From Syntrophomonadaceae bacterium (GTDB lineage Bacteria; Bacillota; Dethiobacteria; DTU022; UBA8154), in NCBI GenBank assembly GCA_007122565.1, contig SKTJ01000200.1:1-6732 (forward strand): 6,732 nt of DNA, read 5' to 3'. Shown piece by piece: positions 1 to 5,301 of this stretch. Under the pieces are notes generated by a model. The model did no database searches, had not been told where the DNA came from, and saw only the letters and a list, made by a program, of their open reading frames with translations. Position 1 is the first letter of the stretch. Every line of letters begins with the position of its first letter. The translations under genes and the position numbers were made by a program.

Positions 1-357
1 ATAGCCGCTAAACCCCAAACCTGCCAGGAAAGCAAAGAACAGCAGCCAGAAGTAAGATGTACTCCATCCCCACCCCAGCAGTGCCAGGGAGAAAACAAAT
101 AAACCTGCTGCCAGAATCTCTGTTGTTCTTCCCGAATAGTCTCCCCACATGGCCACCGGCAGTTGGGCCAGAGCGGAAGAGAGCGTAAAAAGGCTAATGA
201 TGGTAGCCACCTGCATAGTGCTTAGCCCGAACTCCAGGGATATGACCAAAAGGAGCGCCGGCAGGATAACAGAGTAACCATCATTAGCCCCGTGTGAAAC
301 TAACAGGGCAGCTATCTTACTTCCTCTGGATTGCAGCAAGCACCTGACAACACTCAT
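1..357 (-). CDS. MFS transporter, N-terminal part (runs off left edge)
   Basis: Only the first 119 codons are in the window; the C-terminus lies beyond base 1. The protein begins MSVVRCLLQSRGSKIAALLV and continues with an SHGANDGYSVILPALL stretch. That resembles the H-x-x-N-D...P-x-L signature in the first helix of fosmidomycin-resistance-like and related MFS permeases. At least three hydrophobic segments are visible (about residues 15-42, 48-70 and 80-105). A short WGDYSGR loop (residues 71-77) fits the conserved cytoplasmic loop between helices 2 and 3 of MFS carriers (G-x-x-x-D-R/K-x-G-R-R). The start is the first ATG after an in-frame TGA three codons upstream. Its A lies in an ATGA overlap with the stop of the small upstream frame at 354-485, so translation is probably coupled. 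The ribosome binding site of its own is weak. The family is known to export drugs or small molecules by proton antiport; the substrate here cannot be told. Confidence is high for MFS and low for the subfamily. Confidence 0.8.
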   Translation of the reverse strand, partial: MSVVRCLLQSRGSKIAALLVSHGANDGYSVILPALLLVISLEFGLSTMQVATIISLFTLSSALAQLPVAMWGDYSGRTTEILAAGLFVFSLALLGWGWSTSYFWLLFFAFLAGLGFSGY

Positions 358-485
358 CCCTGTTCAACCCCGTAACGATAATTAAATTGCGCTCCCTGCT
401 CTTCGTAAGCATTAATGCTTTTCAGAGGGCTATCAGGTAAAGGAACTTCTATCTTATAAATTGCAGGCAGAACTTCTTCAATCAT
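354..485 (-). pseudogene. Truncated N-terminus of an MBL-fold hydrolase, or a leader peptide, overlapping the MFS start
   Basis: This 43-codon frame has a good ribosome binding site (AGGAAG, seven bases before ATG). It reads MIEEVLPAIYKIEVPLPDSP, then LKSINAY, and then an unrelated-looking tail ending YRYGVEQG. The first 27 residues closely resemble the start of metallo-beta-lactamase-fold hydrolases (pattern LPxIYxIxVPLPxxPLKxxNxY). That stretch forms the first beta strands, ahead of the LIDTG strand and the HxHxDH zinc motif. None of the zinc ligands is present, so it cannot be a working hydrolase. Its TGA stop overlaps the ATG of the transporter (ATGA), and an extended -10 promoter sits about 80 bases upstream. 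I infer a deletion that removed most of a hydrolase gene but kept its promoter, ribosome binding site and first codons, now serving as a leader for the transporter. A short regulatory leader peptide is the alternative. The resemblance was judged by eye only. Confidence 0.55.
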
Positions 486-562
486 AGCAACACTTCCTAC
501 TCATTAACTGCACTTCTTTACATCCTTCAAAATTTCTTCGGCGGATTGATAAATCAAGTGCA

Positions 563-571
563 ATTATAACA
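563..571 (-). promoter_or_regulatory. Extended -10 promoter for the small frame and MFS gene
   Basis: On the minus strand the sequence reads TG-T-TATAAT, a perfect -10 hexamer (563-568) with the TG extension. No TTGACA-like -35 box is found at 16-18 bases, which is common for extended -10 promoters. Transcription would start near 556, giving a leader of about 70 bases before the ATG at 485. No other gene lies between this site and the CBS gene terminator. Confidence 0.5.
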
Positions 572-650
572 CGAACTCATCACATACACACACATTCCCG
601 AGTCAAAACGTGGCCAGTTACAGGTAATGTAACTAAAGCCTATATATGCA

Positions 651-696
651 TAAATTATAGGCTGCTCGTTTCATCACCTGAGCAGCCTATAATTTA
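651..696 (-). terminator. 17-bp perfect hairpin, terminator of the CBS-domain gene
   Basis: TAAATTATAGGCTGCTC (651-667) and its exact reverse complement GAGCAGCCTATAATTTA (680-696) enclose a 12-base loop. It lies 41 bases past the stop of the minus-strand CBS gene. The minus-strand T tract after the stem is short (TTTA then mixed AT), so it is not a textbook intrinsic terminator, but the A/T-flanked stem could work in both directions. GCCTATA copies at 638 and 685 and TATAGGC copies at 656 and 710 allow competing hairpins. Confidence 0.6.
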
Positions 697-736
697 TTGC
701 CAATGTTTATATAGGCAAGACCTGAACACCAAAAAC

Positions 737-1219
737 TTAGCTTTCCCTCTGTGCCAGATAAGTCACAAGGTCAGCCCTTGCAATAATTCCGGCAAGTTTT
801 CCTTCTTCGTCCACTACCGGAATGCGGTTAACATTTTTCTTGTTCATCAGGTTGGCAACTTCAGCGATATACGCGCTTTTTTTCACCGTATGTGGCTTGC
901 GCGACATTACTTTTTCCACTTTAACATTGGAAAGCAACTCATAACCTTTCTTAAAGGAAGCTATATCATCAACATCTGTATGTGGCGAAACCCAGCCCGA
1001 GGACCTTAACAAGGGAATGACGTGAAGAGTGCTGGCATAATTCACAATATCCTTTTCTGTAATAACCCCCACCACTTTATTATCCGCATCCACTACTGGA
1101 AGGCCACTTATCTTACTTTCCGCTAAAATATTAATTGCCTCTTTCAGGGTCACCTCAGGACTAATGCTAATAACAGGAGTCGTCATTACACTAGATGCAC
1201 TATATGAAGCATAAGACAT
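737..1219 (-). CDS. Two-CBS-domain protein
   Basis: This 160-residue stand-alone CBS pair probably forms a Bateman module that senses adenine nucleotides in the cytoplasm. CBS1 spans about residues 9-62: VMTTPVISISPEVTLKEA at the start, SGLPVVD in the middle and VGVITEKDIV at the end. CBS2 spans about 101-157: VEKVMSRKPHTVKKSA, then NRIPVVDEEGKLAGIIARADLV. The first repeat keeps the T54-x-x-D57 ribose-phosphate motif. The second has A147-x-x-D150 and lacks the Ser/Thr. A 38-residue linker (63-100, with RSSGWVSPHTDVDD) separates the repeats; in related small CBS proteins this is part of the first domain's insertion. The start has an AGGAGG site at 1228-1233, eight bases before the ATG. It lies 188 bases downstream of the lipoprotein gene on the same strand and ends before a hairpin at 651-696. 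The regulated partner is unknown and no attached enzyme or transporter domain is present. Family assignment is secure; the role is not known. Confidence 0.9.
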   Translation of the reverse strand: MSYASYSASSVMTTPVISISPEVTLKEAINILAESKISGLPVVDADNKVVGVITEKDIVNYASTLHVIPLLRSSGWVSPHTDVDDIASFKKGYELLSNVKVEKVMSRKPHTVKKSAYIAEVANLMNKKNVNRIPVVDEEGKLAGIIARADLVTYLAQRES

Positions 1220-1386
1220 TAATACTTCCTCCTTTTGTTAAATGTTTTACATAAAGTTTGAGTTCTATGAGATAATTCAACAAATAACGGGCTTTTCCTA
1301 CAGGAGTAATTTCTTCATCCCTTCCCTACATCCAATTGGGATAAAAAAAGGTCATCTCTATCACGTTCATTAATATTCCAGGCCAT
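1200..1386 (-). other. Possible frameshifted small-gene remnant between lipoprotein and CBS genes
   Basis: The 188-base gap holds two short minus-strand frames that could be pieces of one broken gene. The first runs from ATG at 1386 to TGA at 1315 (23 codons, starting MAWNINERDRDD, ending DVGKG). One frame over, from about 1319 to a TAG at 1200, the sequence reads DEEITPVGKARYLLNYLIEL and continues KLYVKHLTKGG across the ribosome binding site of the CBS gene. The second piece has a plausible amphipathic helix but no start codon. No family is recognised and the ribosome binding site of the first piece is weak. No clear promoter or terminator was found in the gap. Confidence 0.2.
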
Positions 1387-1407
1387 ATTCGATCTTTCAA
1401 GAAAAAC

Positions 1408-1833
1408 TTATTTCTTTTCTTCTAAAAAATTCGCTGCCGACCACCCTATTATTCCAGTAACGGTGTCTTCTACTTCCCACCAGGTGTATCCATCTTTAAT
1501 CAGTCTGTCTTCATGTTTGTTTATGATTTTGAGTACTCGCCCTTCTGAGACGCGATCGAGAACATCGTCTTCTGGCTTATCTTTTGTTCCAGCACTTTTA
1601 CGAATTGCCAGAGAGCTTCCCGGTTCAACCGTTACTATTGCTTCAACCGGTTCAATAATTATTATTTCTTCTGTTTCAGCAGGAGCAATTTCAGGCTCGG
1701 GTTCAGATATCTTTGGAGTTGCACAGCCCATAACTGATAAAGCTACACCAATTATTACAACCCAAATAAGCCCTCCTCTAGAAAAACCAGCGGAATGTAC
1801 ATTTTTTGTTTGGTCAATATTCTTTAAAACCAT
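1408..1833 (-). CDS. Lipoprotein with a C-terminal bacterial SH3 domain
   Basis: The 141-residue product has a basic N-terminus, a hydrophobic segment (residues 22-35) and the lipobox-like VMGC with Cys37. It should therefore be lipidated and anchored on the outer face of the membrane. Residues 40-66 are a Glu/Pro/Ile-rich spacer (PKISEPEPEIAPAETEEIII). Residues 67-138 look like an SH3b domain: LAIRKSAGT stands where family members have LNVRSGPGT, followed by GRVLKI, then YTWWEVED and the closing GWSAANFL. Such domains typically bind cell-wall peptides or other envelope ligands. The ATG has an AGGGGA site eight bases away. The gene is divergent from the two-component regulator at 2084, with about 250 bases between, so it may be a target of that system. 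No catalytic domain is present. A cell-wall-binding or sensor-accessory role is inferred from the domain only. Confidence 0.8.
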   Translation of the reverse strand: MVLKNIDQTKNVHSAGFSRGGLIWVVIIGVALSVMGCATPKISEPEPEIAPAETEEIIIIEPVEAIVTVEPGSSLAIRKSAGTKDKPEDDVLDRVSEGRVLKIINKHEDRLIKDGYTWWEVEDTVTGIIGWSAANFLEEKK

Positions 1834-1852
1834 ATATTCATTCCCCTAAAAA

Positions 1853-1898
1853 CTTATTGTAGCTTATTATTTCCTACATGTTTTTATTTTACAATAAG
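1853..1898. promoter_or_regulatory. 9-bp inverted repeat upstream of the lipoprotein gene
   Basis: CTTATTGTA (1853-1861) and TACAATAAG (1890-1898) are exact reverse complements 28 bases apart. They sit 20 bases before the lipoprotein ATG. A weak minus-strand promoter (TTGTAA, 18 bases, ATAATA) would lie between and over the arms. This could be an operator for the lipoprotein gene, or chance pairing in AT-rich DNA. The rest of the 250-base divergent region shows only T/A-rich sequence and no small gene. Confidence 0.25.
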
Positions 1899-2046
1899 AT
1901 TCTTCAAACTTTTCAAAAAACCTGCAAGAGAAAATATTACTTCCATTTTTTTTGTTGGCAAAGTTTCCTGGCTGACAGGAATACCGGGAAAAAAGAAAAT
2001 TTGGGATGAATGGTAAAAATTAGGAGTATCCCCGGTTTAAATAATA

Positions 2047-2067
2047 TGGTAATATAGACCAAAGGTC
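2047..2067 (+). promoter_or_regulatory. Extended -10 promoter and small palindrome ahead of the response regulator
   Basis: TGG-TAATAT (2047-2055) is an extended -10 element; no good -35 box is seen 17 bases upstream. The palindrome GACC-AAA-GGTC (2057-2067) would cover the start of transcription, and the ribosome binding site GAGGAGG (2071-2077) follows. The position suggests the palindrome could be an operator for autoregulation, which is inference. Confidence 0.35.
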
Positions 2068-2083
2068 CCTGAGGAGGAAAACA

Positions 2084-2794
2084 ATGCCGCTATTGGGAAA
2101 GGTATTGGTGGTCGATGACGACCAAAACGTCCTGGAACTCGTCAAGTTATATGGTGAAAAGGAAGGCTTTGAAGTCATCGGAATAAACGACGGTGATCTG
2201 CTTCTGCCTGCATTCGACCGGGAGAATCCCGATGTGGTAATATTGGATATTATGCTACCGGGTACAGACGGGCTTACTCTGTGTCGCAATTTAAGAGCGG
2301 TACGCATGATTCCTGTCATCATGCTTACAGCCAAGGGAGAAGAAGCTGACCGCGTTCTGGGACTGGAAATGGGGGCCGATGACTACGTTTCCAAACCTTT
2401 CAGCCCCAGGGAGTTGATAGCCAGAATCAAAGCGGTACTGCGCCGCACCCATCCTGTCGACATGAAAACAAACTGGCAATTGAAATACCCGGGGTTGGAA
2501 ATCCAGCACGATACCAGGAGGGTTTTCGTTGATGCTAAAGAAATAGAAGTTACTCCAAGAGAATTCGATTTGCTCTATTACCTGGCTCAGAATCCCCGTC
2601 GCGTTTTCACCAGGGATAAACTGTTAGAGGCAGTCTGGGGATATGATTACTTCGGTGAACAGCGTACAGTGGATGTCCACATTCGCAGGCTTAGGACAAA
2701 ACTGGCACCCCTGACCCATGAATATTTGACAACTGTTTGGGGGGTAGGATATCAGTTTACACCTCCTGTCAAAGGAGGGGAAACTACTTCGTGA
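2084..2794 (+). CDS. OmpR/PhoB-family response regulator
   Basis: The 236-residue protein has the usual length and order of the family. The receiver domain spans residues 5-118. The acidic pocket is D11-D12-D13, the phospho-acceptor is D55 in VVILDIMLPG, the switch residue is T82 in MLTA, and K104 lies in the SKPF motif. The winged-helix DNA-binding domain spans about 131-231, with ITYP-like EVTPREFDLLYYLAQNP, the RTVDVHIRRLRTKL recognition helix region and the closing TVWGVGYQF wing. All catalytic residues are intact. ATG 2084 has a GAGGAGG site seven bases upstream. The stop (TGA 2792-2794) overlaps the GTG start of the kinase, so the two are co-translated. The regulator would be phosphorylated by that kinase and bind target promoters. 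Which promoters is unknown; the divergent lipoprotein promoter is the nearest candidate. Close subfamilies (PhoP, ResD, WalR-like) cannot be told apart by eye. Confidence 0.95.
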   Translation: MPLLGKVLVVDDDQNVLELVKLYGEKEGFEVIGINDGDLLLPAFDRENPDVVILDIMLPGTDGLTLCRNLRAVRMIPVIMLTAKGEEADRVLGLEMGADDYVSKPFSPRELIARIKAVLRRTHPVDMKTNWQLKYPGLEIQHDTRRVFVDAKEIEVTPREFDLLYYLAQNPRRVFTRDKLLEAVWGYDYFGEQRTVDVHIRRLRTKLAPLTHEYLTTVWGVGYQFTPPVKGGETTS

Positions 2795-4359
2795 ATACCA
2801 ATCTCCAGCAGGACAAGGAAAGAATTCATTCGATAATCCGTACCGTGCGGGGGCTCTGGTTCACGCTCAGGCGCTTGCTGCGGGAACAATTTAACAAAAA
2901 TATTTACACCAGGATATTGTTTACCAATGTAACAGCCTTTGTTATCGGCCTGATTGTCCTGATGATGTTGTCCAACCTTATAGTGAAACAGTTAACCTAT
3001 GAGCAGGCCGAACAGGAGCTGTTACGTAAAGCCAAACGAGTAAATTTTGCCTTATCCCAACAAACGGACCAGGTATGGGGGACTATTCCTGACGAGCAAA
3101 CGAGTGATCAGGACCAAGGCAGACAGGAATTTATAAGATTTTTGGCCGATATTTTTGATGCCAGAATTACAATTTTTGATGGGGTAGGAAGCATTGTAGT
3201 AACCTCAGCACGGCAAGAAGTGGGGCCCGGAAGCAAGATAGAGGACAAATTTCTCGCAATACTCAGTGAAGATGAAATTATGATTACCCAAACTGTAGAT
3301 CGGGAAACAGGTCAGCTTGTCTTTGTCGCCGCTATCCCGATGGGTAATGACAAAGACGCCACTGTTGAAAGTGGTATTCTACTGCAAACGAGGCCATCCA
3401 ATTTCGACCTTGCTTTTAACAAAATGCGTTCTTATCAGGTTATCGGGGGAATGGCCATACTGGTGATTCTTATTATAGTTTCCATTTACCTGGCCATGCA
3501 TATTTCCAGGCCGATTTCTAATTTGGCCACCACCGTGGCGGAGATCAGCAGGGGTAGTGATGTTTTGAGCGTTGAGGACCAGCCTCTTGAGGAAATCAAT
3601 GTCCTTGCCGTCCAACTCAATAAGCTGGCGCTGAGATTGCAAAAGATACAGAGCGAAAGTAGCAAGATTGAAGAAGATAGATCCCGACTGTTTGCGGAGA
3701 TATCACATGAATTACGTACTCCACTAACAGCAGTCCAGGGTTTTGTTGAGGCTATTCGCGACGGTATGGTACAAGATGAAGCTATACTGGAGAGATATTT
3801 AGATACAATTTACACGCAAACCGTTCATATAACAAGGCTGGTAGATGACATATTAGCATTAAGCCGACTGGAAAGTGGTAATATCACCGTAGAAAAACTG
3901 CCAGTCGACTTGATAACTCTTACCCAAGGGGTAACCAGCTCGATGGAGAGTCTGGCCCATAGTAAGAATACCTCGATCCTATTGGAGAAAAAAACTGAGA
4001 AAGCCATTGTCCTTGTGGACGTTGACAGGATGGAGCAGATTATCAGGAATTTGCTGAAGAATGCTATCAGAGCAACGGAGAACGGTAGCATCAGGGTTGG
4101 AGTGGAGACCTTACAAGATGAAGTGTTACTAACTATTAAAGATAACGGTATAGGTATACCGCCAGACGACCTGCCACATATTTGGGATAGATTTTACCGG
4201 GTAAAGAACCAGCGTAGCAATCATATTCAGGAAAAAGGGACTGGCCTGGGGCTAGTCATTGTGAAAAAGCTTATTCAGTTACAAGGCGGTAAGATAGATG
4301 TTATAAGTCAATTGGGAAAGGGAACGATTTTTTGCATCCGCTTTCCCTCCTATTTTTAG
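2791..4359 (+). CDS. Membrane sensor histidine kinase, PhoR/ResE-like
   Basis: The start is taken as GTG 2791, because AAAGGAGGGG (2771-2780) lies ten bases before it and it overlaps the regulator stop as GTGA. The in-frame ATG at 2737 lies deep in the regulator and has no such site. The product is 522 residues. TM1 covers about 42-65, an extracytoplasmic sensor region about 66-216, and TM2 about 217-238. A HAMP domain follows (239-290, starting SRPISNLATT). The HisKA dimer domain carries H306 in FAEISHELRTPLT. The ATPase domain has the N box with N420 and N424 (RNLLKNAIRAT), G1 D451-N-G-I-G-I, an F box in WDRFYR, and G2 GTGLGL at 483-488. All motifs are intact, so it should be an active kinase. 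The sensor region has no family I recognise; its length and flanking TMs fit PhoR/ResE/VicK-type kinases. The gene ends before a strong terminator, closing a two-gene operon. Confidence 0.95.
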   Translation: MNTNLQQDKERIHSIIRTVRGLWFTLRRLLREQFNKNIYTRILFTNVTAFVIGLIVLMMLSNLIVKQLTYEQAEQELLRKAKRVNFALSQQTDQVWGTIPDEQTSDQDQGRQEFIRFLADIFDARITIFDGVGSIVVTSARQEVGPGSKIEDKFLAILSEDEIMITQTVDRETGQLVFVAAIPMGNDKDATVESGILLQTRPSNFDLAFNKMRSYQVIGGMAILVILIIVSIYLAMHISRPISNLATTVAEISRGSDVLSVEDQPLEEINVLAVQLNKLALRLQKIQSESSKIEEDRSRLFAEISHELRTPLTAVQGFVEAIRDGMVQDEAILERYLDTIYTQTVHITRLVDDILALSRLESGNITVEKLPVDLITLTQGVTSSMESLAHSKNTSILLEKKTEKAIVLVDVDRMEQIIRNLLKNAIRATENGSIRVGVETLQDEVLLTIKDNGIGIPPDDLPHIWDRFYRVKNQRSNHIQEKGTGLGLVIVKKLIQLQGGKIDVISQLGKGTIFCIRFPSYF

Positions 4360-4432
4360 ATATAGTCGGTCTCCCCGGTTATAAAGTTGGAGTCTTCAAG
4401 CGCAATATCAAATATGTAAATAAGTTAAAAAG

Positions 4433-4471
4433 ATCCCAGCAGTTTTACCAGCTGATCTGTTGGGATTTTTT
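4433..4471 (+). terminator. Rho-independent terminator of the two-component operon
   Basis: ATCCCAGCAG (4433-4442) pairs with CTGTTGGGAT (4457-4466) over 10 bp with one G-U pair. The loop is 14 bases, and the stem is followed at once by a T tract (4466-4471). It lies 74 bases after the kinase stop and is a classic intrinsic terminator. Confidence 0.85.
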
Positions 4472-4501
4472 GCCTCAATAGCTGCTCCGGGATTGCTGGC
4501 C

Positions 4502-4550
4502 TTTGTAACATTTGTTAATATTTTTGTAAAGAATGTTTAAGATTTGGTAA
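4502..4550 (+). repeat. Four TTTG-TAA-type direct repeats upstream of spoVT
   Basis: Related motifs start at 4502 (TTTGTAA), 4511 (TTTGTTAA), 4523 (TTTGTAAA) and 4543 (TTTGGTAA). Start spacings are 9, 12 and 20 bases, roughly one or two helical turns. AbrB-type proteins favour such AT-rich, loosely repeated DNA, so they may be binding sites, but AT-rich chance repeats are possible. Confidence 0.25.
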
Positions 4551-4573
4551 AAGTCAATTAACATTACTATGAT
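4544..4573 (+). promoter_or_regulatory. Candidate sigma-A-type promoter of spoVT
   Basis: TTGGTA (4544-4549), an 18-base spacer and TATGAT (4568-4573) fit a vegetative promoter. Transcription would start near 4580, just ahead of the AGAGGGGG ribosome site. No clear forespore sigma-G pair (GxATR and CATxxTA at 18 bases) was found; the nearest is CATTACTA at 4562-4569, without a partner. In Bacillus the gene is sigma-G driven, so this promoter call is tentative. Confidence 0.35.
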
Positions 4574-4602
4574 ATTATTAATTCGAGAGGGGGTCTTTTA
4601 AA

Positions 4603-5160
4603 ATGAAAGCAACGGGTGTCGTTCGCAGAATCGATAGCTTGGGCCGGATAGTAATCCCAAAGGAGGTTAGGAAGACTTTACGTATACGTGATGGTAATTT
4701 TTTGGCAATCTTTATAGATAGTCAGGGTGAGATTATCCTGAAGAAATACTCCCCTATTAATGAATTGGGCGATTTTGCCAAAGAATATACCGACTCATTA
4801 TACGAAGCCATTGGCCATATCACCTGGGTTACTGATCTGGATGAGGTTATTGCCGTTTCCGGATGCTCCAAAAAAGAGTTCCTAAATAAGCGCATCAATA
4901 CAGCTGTGGAAAAGGTAATGGATGGACGAAAAGCAGTACTGATCACTCAGCCTGACCGTCACTCCGACTGCTCAATTTTTGCGGGAGAAGAGGGAGAGTA
5001 CAGTTACACAGCAGCGGTCATCGCGCCCATAATAGTCGAGGGCAATCCAATTGGGGCAGTGATTTTAGCCTCCAAAGACCCAAATGCCAAGTTTGGCGAT
5101 TTGGAGCTTAAGTCCGCGGTAACTGCTGCTTCTTTTTTGGCTAAACACATGGAACAGTGA
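4603..5160 (+). CDS. spoVT: Stage V sporulation protein T, AbrB-family regulator
   Basis: The product is 185 residues, close to the 178 of Bacillus subtilis SpoVT. The N-terminal swapped-hairpin AbrB domain (about 1-50) reads MKATGVVRRIDSLGRIVIPK, then EVRKTLRIRDGN, then GEIILKKYSPI. It is almost identical in pattern to known SpoVT. The conserved joint ELGDFAKEYTDSLYEAIGH (about 54-73) leads into a GAF-like C-terminal domain (about 55-183) that ends in AASFLAKHMEQ, as in the family. SpoVT is a tetrameric DNA-binding regulator acting in the forespore late in sporulation, tuning sigma-G-dependent genes. Its presence says the host is a spore former. AGAGGGGG (4586-4593) is the ribosome binding site, nine bases before ATG. 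A terminator upstream and a convergent gene downstream make it a single-gene unit. Family identity is very confident. Confidence 0.95.
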   Translation: MKATGVVRRIDSLGRIVIPKEVRKTLRIRDGNFLAIFIDSQGEIILKKYSPINELGDFAKEYTDSLYEAIGHITWVTDLDEVIAVSGCSKKEFLNKRINTAVEKVMDGRKAVLITQPDRHSDCSIFAGEEGEYSYTAAVIAPIIVEGNPIGAVILASKDPNAKFGDLELKSAVTAASFLAKHMEQ

Positions 5161-5166
5161 ATGGAA

Positions 5167-5180
5167 GGTAGCATGCTACC
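5167..5180. repeat. 14-base perfect palindrome after spoVT
   Basis: GGTAGCATGCTACC is self-complementary and starts six bases after the spoVT stop, followed by ATTTTG. As RNA it gives a 5-bp stem with a CATG loop and a short T run. It could be a weak terminator or a protein site. Confidence 0.3.
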
Positions 5181-5232
5181 ATTTTGCTTGAAGATGATCC
5201 ACTGGTCCCACTGTCCAAGAGCAAACCACGGA

Positions 5233-5281
5233 GACCCAGCTTACTACTGCTGATGGTAAAGGCAGTAGATAACGCTGGGTC
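5233..5281. terminator. Long bulged hairpin between convergent spoVT and the PH-like gene
   Basis: Three stacked helices form one 18-bp stem. GACCCAGC (5233-5240) pairs with GCTGGGTC (5274-5281), TTA (5241-5243) with TAA (5270-5272), and CTACTGC (5244-5250) with GCAGTAG (5262-5268). There are single-base bulges at 5269 and 5273 and an 11-base loop. It lies 72 bases past spoVT and 20 bases past the convergent minus gene, so a bidirectional terminator is the simplest reading. Neither side has a T tract, so a structured RNA or repeat element remains possible. Confidence 0.4.
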
Positions 5282-5301
5282 GATTCTATTGTTGCTATTT
5301 A

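Noticed and set aside
1234..1280. Promoter of the CBS gene (TTGAAT at 1275-1280 on the minus strand)
   Set aside because: No acceptable -10 box occurs at 16-18 bases; the gene may be read from further upstream.
1463..1849. 128-codon plus-strand open frame
   Set aside because: It is the antisense of the lipoprotein gene, which has a lipobox, SH3 motifs and a ribosome site. The plus frame is Ser/Ile-rich with no recognisable motif.
1983..2036. ACCGGG (1983-1988) with CCCGGT (2031-2036) as an operator
   Set aside because: A 6-bp match with 42 bases between is expected by chance and does not fit a known binding-site layout.
2020..2509. Minus-strand open frames of 104 and 72 codons
   Set aside because: They lie opposite the response regulator, whose every catalytic motif is intact; no ribosome sites or protein features were seen.
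2737..2790. ATG 2737 as the kinase start
   Set aside because: It would overlap the regulator by 58 bases and has no ribosome site. GTG 2791 has AAAGGAGGGG at ten bases and the typical GTGA overlap.
3379..4091. Minus-strand open frames of 87 and 88 codons
   Set aside because: They lie opposite the conserved HAMP, HisKA and ATPase coding of the kinase.
4722..4946. 74-codon minus-strand frame
   Set aside because: It is the antisense of spoVT, with no independent support.
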